Source of the DNA: Bacteroidota bacterium
Lineage (GTDB): Bacteria; Bacteroidota; Ignavibacteria; SZUA-365
Assembly (NCBI GenBank): GCA_014860565.1
Contig: JACZJN010000162.1
Span: 164,926 to 228,925, forward strand
Length of the DNA: 64,000 nucleotides
Direction: 5' to 3'
Below the pieces are notes generated by a model, which saw only the letters and a program-made list of their open reading frames with translations, made no database searches and was not told the origin of the DNA. Shown piece by piece: positions 59,789 to 64,000 of this stretch. The position numbers were made by a program, and so were the translations under genes. How positions within the stretch are numbered: the stretch's first letter is position 1; the number at the start of each line of letters is the position of its first letter.

Positions 59789-60697
59789 TCATTTTCGTTT
59801 TGCGCCGAGGTACTGATTTTCGAGACGCAGGGTCATGATATAGCGCTCGATGATCCCACCTTTGTTAAGCATGAAAAGAACCTGGCGACGCTCGGGCATG
59901 ATTTTGGAAACGTAGCCAAGATAGACCTCGTCACCTTCGCTCAGCATGACAAGCTGGCTTTTCTGATCGCTGATAAATGCCCTCCCTTTCATGATCGCCA
60001 GCAGCGTCGAACTCTCAACATTCGGGAGGTCGAATGTATTCGGCGGCACGTCCGGGATAACCAGGGAGCGGAAGGGGTTGTATGTGATCGGGGGAAATTC
60101 GGTCGCGGCAACGGACGGCGTATCAAGTGAGTCGGCGAACGGTTGCTGATCCGAATAATACGCAAGCATATCGATGTCAAACTGCACTGTGTGCGTGATG
60201 CGACCGCGTTCTTCGTCGACGGCATGCACTTCACGCACGTCAAAATTCTGCAGTTTCATCAACCGGGGACCGAATTCAAGAAACTGAACGAGCCGGGCGA
60301 AACTCTCGAAGGATCCCTGTCCGGCAAGATGGTATCTGGTGAATCCACAGCCGTTCTGCTGAACCTGTTCTTCGGTGAAGACATTCAGATCCAGTTCCTG
60401 GCTCTGCGCCAACACTTCGTTGAGAAACGTATTGGTACTACTGGCGGATTCCTCGGTCGCAAGTGTTTTTGGTCTGCGCCGCCAGGCGGCGTTCAGCAGC
60501 TCAACACGCTCCTGTACATCAACGAGGCGATCAAACAAATCGGCAGCGTCACCCAGCTGCTGAGAGATCCTCTCTCGCTCTGCGACGAGTTCCTCGAGAC
60601 GGGGTTCCTGGAACCAATAGATATACGCCAGGCCTCCTCCTGCAACAAGGAAAATGAGCACAGCCAGGATGATGCTATTTCGTACGGCATATGGCAT
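59789..60697 (-). CDS. Candidate PilO-PilP fusion protein
   Basis: MPYAVRNSIILAVLIFLVAGGGLAYIYWFQEPRLEELVAERERISQQ (TM and coiled coil, PilO-like); C-terminal ESSTLLAIMKGRAFISDQKSQLVMLSEGDEVYLGYVSKIMPERRQVLFMLNKGGIIERYIMTLRL (PilP-like). Confidence 0.65.
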   Translation of the reverse strand: MPYAVRNSIILAVLIFLVAGGGLAYIYWFQEPRLEELVAERERISQQLGDAADLFDRLVDVQERVELLNAAWRRRPKTLATEESASSTNTFLNEVLAQSQELDLNVFTEEQVQQNGCGFTRYHLAGQGSFESFARLVQFLEFGPRLMKLQNFDVREVHAVDEERGRITHTVQFDIDMLAYYSDQQPFADSLDTPSVAATEFPPITYNPFRSLVIPDVPPNTFDLPNVESSTLLAIMKGRAFISDQKSQLVMLSEGDEVYLGYVSKIMPERRQVLFMLNKGGIIERYIMTLRLENQYLGAKRK

Positions 60698-60707
60698 GGG
60701 GTATCCT

Positions 60708-62399
60708 CTAGCTTTCCTTGGGAGCTTCTGCTTTCTTGTTTGCAGGTGGAGGGAAACTCGTCGTTCCCCTTCCGGGCTTGGAAACCGGGGCGGCATCACC
60801 GATCACCGTGGTCACCGAGTCGTGCCAGCGCGCGGCGCGTGAATTGCTGTATGGGTACGTCGTATCCTGACTCAACTGCATATCGTAGCGGAACACCTTG
60901 TTCTCCCCGATCTCCTGCACGGTTACTTCACTGAGTCGCGTTTTTCCGATGCTCGTTGAGAAGCTCGGGATGCTTGATCGTTGCATCGCATATCCAATGA
61001 CGCTGAGCTTGCCCTTCTTATCCATGGTCATTTCGCTCACCCAAATATTACGCAGGGCGTCGGTGCCTTTGGCGAGCGTATCCAACGTTTCGGTCCACAA
61101 CTCCGTATTCAGCAGCAACGTATCGAGCGTGGTGGTCGCGGAGCGGATCGCCTGCGATCGCTGTTCGAGTTCGTCTATCCTATTGACAACGGTTTTCTGT
61201 TCCTCCATCTGCTGCTTGTCATACGCCAGCTCGGATGCGATTATCGCTATGTCCGATTGCTTCTGCAGAGCGATCAAGGTCATGGCGAGCACCGCGGCGA
61301 ACAGGACAAAAAGCAGGACGACCCCGTGCCATGCCAGCTTGAATCGCTTCTGATCCTCACGGATACGGGAGGGCAGTACATCAAGACGATAGAAATGCTC
61401 ATTTTTTGGCTGCAGCGTCTCCCATGCCAGTGCGATGGGTACGAGATAGTTATTCATCTCCCGGAGAATGTCCTTGTCATCGGAATGACCGAGACGCAAC
61501 CGCTTCAGCGAGTGAAATACAACCTCCGGATTGTTTTCCAGGATCTCTTCCTTCAAACCGATTTCTTCCGCCTTGCCGCTCAACACCACTTTATCGGGAT
61601 TGAGATACCCGGCTCCTTCAGCAGTGAGTTCTATGCGGTTGTACAGCGTCGAGACCAGATGTGCGTCATGCGCGCCCTGCTGGATGGCAGGAGCGATATA
61701 CTCAATGTCATGCCCGCGCATCACAAAGAAGTGCGTCACATCGTCGTCGACATGAATGACGTGCATGATTTCTTCCGTGTCGGCACGGAAGTGCACACGC
61801 ACCATGTTAATGAGGGCCACTTCATTGCTTGTGATGAAATTCAACCGGGGGGGACGCTTCTGGCTCCCCTGTGGCGACGTGCAGATTTCCACCATGGGGG
61901 AATCTTCAACGCGCGCGATTGCGAGGACTTTTTTCTCACCCGCCTTCTGCAGTGCGACCGAACGCTTCGGGAGTTCGAGGTTCAGCAGCTTCCCCACTTC
62001 CTCGACCACGCGTGCGCGCACCTTCGAGGGAGTGTCCTTTTTATCGACGGGGAGCAGAAAGCTCCGGACATACGGCGCTTCCAGACCGAGCGAGAAACTC
62101 GCATTGGGGAGATAATGCGTCGCGATGAATTCGCGAAGCGATCCGAGGTCGATACTTTCCTTATCGGTGCTCTCGCCTCCGGCTTCGACTCCGACTTCAT
62201 CAAACGGATTATCTGCCTTCTGGGGGGCATCGCCTTCCACGCTCGCAGCAAACTGCTTGACCGGAAGCGGCATCGATGCCAAGTCAAGTACATTCAACTT
62301 GGTGCCTGTACGGCCAAGCGCAGCAAGGCGCAGCATGGCGCCCTCAATGGAGATTCCGATGCAGATTTCCTGTGGTCGTACCGCTTGACTCATACGCAC
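60708..62399 (-). CDS. Candidate PilM-PilN fusion protein
   Basis: 563 aa; actin-like PilM-type N-terminus (ICIGISIEGAMLRLAALG…), then TM FKLAWHGVVLLFVLFAAVLAMTLIAL and PilN-like coiled coil/ferredoxin-like region; position in pil cluster. Confidence 0.7.
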   Translation of the reverse strand: MRMSQAVRPQEICIGISIEGAMLRLAALGRTGTKLNVLDLASMPLPVKQFAASVEGDAPQKADNPFDEVGVEAGGESTDKESIDLGSLREFIATHYLPNASFSLGLEAPYVRSFLLPVDKKDTPSKVRARVVEEVGKLLNLELPKRSVALQKAGEKKVLAIARVEDSPMVEICTSPQGSQKRPPRLNFITSNEVALINMVRVHFRADTEEIMHVIHVDDDVTHFFVMRGHDIEYIAPAIQQGAHDAHLVSTLYNRIELTAEGAGYLNPDKVVLSGKAEEIGLKEEILENNPEVVFHSLKRLRLGHSDDKDILREMNNYLVPIALAWETLQPKNEHFYRLDVLPSRIREDQKRFKLAWHGVVLLFVLFAAVLAMTLIALQKQSDIAIIASELAYDKQQMEEQKTVVNRIDELEQRSQAIRSATTTLDTLLLNTELWTETLDTLAKGTDALRNIWVSEMTMDKKGKLSVIGYAMQRSSIPSFSTSIGKTRLSEVTVQEIGENKVFRYDMQLSQDTTYPYSNSRAARWHDSVTTVIGDAAPVSKPGRGTTSFPPPANKKAEAPKES

Positions 62400-62415
62400 T
62401 CTCGGCCGGACAACA

Positions 62416-63732
62416 TCAACTGATCTGCTTGTTGATCAGCTGTCTCAACCGCTTCTTATTGTTGGCAAAATTGGTGGCTTCGTCTATGCTGATAATGTTG
62501 CTCTTGAAAAGTCGATACAGATCCTGTTCCATGGTCATCATTCCAAGCGCGGAGCCCTCCGTGATCATCTGATAGATCTCCCCGGTGTTGCCGTTCTTGA
62601 TCGCCGCACGCACCGAAGGAGTAACGAGCAACACTTCCTTTGCGAGAACACGTTTGCGATCCAGCGTGGGCACCAATTTCTGGGAGATGACGAGCTTCAA
62701 CACATCGGCGAGACGGTTGCGCACGCGCTCCTGCTCTTCAGGTGGGACCTCTCCGATGATTCGGTCGATGCTCTCCACCGCTGCGGAGGTGTGCAGGGTC
62801 GAAAAGACTTTGTGTCCGGAATCTGTAATCTCAAGAGCGGACATGATCGTCTCCGGATCGCGCATTTCACCTATCACCACGATATCAGGATCCTGCCGAA
62901 GCGCCTGCACCGTGCCGTCCTTGAATGACATGACATCACGCCCGACCTCGCGATGCCTCACGACCGATCTGACAGGTGTGTGCACATATTCGATGGGAGC
63001 ACCGATGATAATGATATGTGCGTCCACGGAATTGTTGTTGGCATCGATGATCGCGTCGAGCGTCGTGCTCTTTCCCGAACCGGTGATACCGGTCACAAGG
63101 ATGAGGCCCTCTTTCGTGTTCTTGAGACTTACGATGTTCGTGATATTGGGATGGAAATTATAGCTGCTGTACGGTCGTATCTTTGCCGTGATGGCGCGCA
63201 TGTTCATTCCAACGGCGTCGAGATCAAAGTACGCAGTGCCACGATAACGGAATCGCTCGCCGTTCTCCTCGACATGATAGGAGAAATCGAGACTGCGCCG
63301 TTCAAGCAACGTCTGACGCTGCCGCGGCATTACAAGAGACTGAATCAAAACGTCGCAATACGGGGACTGCAATTCCGGGAGGTCCCTCTGTGGCAGCTTG
63401 TTCCCGTGCACACGAAACCAGATCTCTCCACGTGTGCCGAAACTGCCGACGTCGATATCCGATGCATCCAGCTCCCTCATGCGGGTAATAATGCGTTCGT
63501 AAAACTGCCGGAGGACCTGAATCGCTTTTTCATCCAGGGTTTCAAGTTTTTTTGCAATGAATTCCTGTTTTTCCGTGCCGAAATAATGCGTGGGCATGTC
63601 CCTGACCACGAATTCCATGACTTTCATTGCGTTCGAAAGCATGCGCTCGGAAACCACCGGCTCCGCATTGGAACGTGCAGGTGCTTCCTTGCGGACGGTA
63701 CTTGAAAGGGTTGTGACGGGATCCTGACTCAT
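62416..63732 (-). CDS. pilT: PilT-like type IV pilus ATPase
   Basis: GITGSGKSTTLDAIID (Walker A), LRQDPDIVVIGEMRDPETIMSALEITDSGHKVFSTLHTSAAVESIDRII (Walker B, His box); C-terminal GSALGMMTMEQDLYRLF. Confidence 0.9.
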   Translation of the reverse strand: MSQDPVTTLSSTVRKEAPARSNAEPVVSERMLSNAMKVMEFVVRDMPTHYFGTEKQEFIAKKLETLDEKAIQVLRQFYERIITRMRELDASDIDVGSFGTRGEIWFRVHGNKLPQRDLPELQSPYCDVLIQSLVMPRQRQTLLERRSLDFSYHVEENGERFRYRGTAYFDLDAVGMNMRAITAKIRPYSSYNFHPNITNIVSLKNTKEGLILVTGITGSGKSTTLDAIIDANNNSVDAHIIIIGAPIEYVHTPVRSVVRHREVGRDVMSFKDGTVQALRQDPDIVVIGEMRDPETIMSALEITDSGHKVFSTLHTSAAVESIDRIIGEVPPEEQERVRNRLADVLKLVISQKLVPTLDRKRVLAKEVLLVTPSVRAAIKNGNTGEIYQMITEGSALGMMTMEQDLYRLFKSNIISIDEATNFANNKKRLRQLINKQIS

Positions 63733-63887
63733 GTTGCCTGCTATCGAGTGTTCACAGATTCAATTGAAGTTCGGTACTCTTTGCTAAACCTGTGCTTCAC
63801 CTTTTTAACCGGATGCATTGAAATATAATCATTTAATTCTCTCATGGGAAGCACGGAATAAAAAAAAAACAGAAAAAAATCTCCGGG

Positions 63888-64000
63888 TTATTCCCAGTAC
63901 TTGATGACCTCCACGTCCAGCAAACCGAGGTTGGCGAGAACTTTGGAGAGCGTGAGATAACTATATCTGATCGAGGGACTTCCATTCACTTTGACGTTCG
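63888..64000 (-). CDS. C-terminal fragment of an unidentified protein (continues beyond window)
   Basis: Minus-strand reading …NVKVNGSPSIRYSYLTLSKVLANLGLLDVEVIKYWE-stop (TAA at 63890-63888). Confidence 0.6.
   Translation of the reverse strand, partial: NVKVNGSPSIRYSYLTLSKVLANLGLLDVEVIKYWE

Noticed and set aside
60981-62423. 480-aa plus-strand ORF
   Set aside because: Antisense shadow of the PilM-PilN-like gene.
1-64000. CRISPR arrays, tRNA/rRNA genes, transposons, prophage
   Set aside because: No regularly spaced repeats, cloverleaf/rRNA signatures, transposase or integrase motifs were seen on reading; a tRNAscan/Infernal run would be needed to exclude small RNAs.

Overview
This is a 64 kb chromosomal window with dense protein coding, GC-rich by eye. 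It probably comes from a member of the Bacteroidota/Ignavibacteria/Chlorobi group: two large secreted proteins end in T9SS type-A sorting tails (…LEQNYPNPFNPST…). Most of the window is housekeeping: mutS2 (truncated at the left edge), exbB-exbD-exbD, nanE, secA, the classic rimP-nusA-infB-rbfA-truB-ribF-rpsO-pnp block, smpB, tyrS, lnt, ispF, acyP, prmA, birA and upp. I saw no tRNA/rRNA, CRISPR array or transposon. The parts that merit a second look are: (1) a compressed type IV pilus-like cluster at 58.5-63.7 kb with an apparent PilM-PilN fusion, an apparent PilO-PilP fusion, a short secretin and a PilT-like ATPase with an altered Asp box, followed by a hybrid kinase with an altered H-box; (2) a 1208-aa T9SS cargo with a metzincin-like motif whose catalytic Glu and third His are replaced (a candidate pseudo-protease); (3) a Tat-exported TldD-like protein without an intact HExxxH motif, paired with a PmbA-like partner; (4) a CDF transporter with what look like three tandem C-terminal domains; (5) a TonB-like anchored protein without a recognisable TonB C-terminal domain; and (6) extreme gene packing, including divergent genes whose start codons share one CATG. 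All calls are from reading the translated sequence and from family knowledge. No database search or structure prediction was run.
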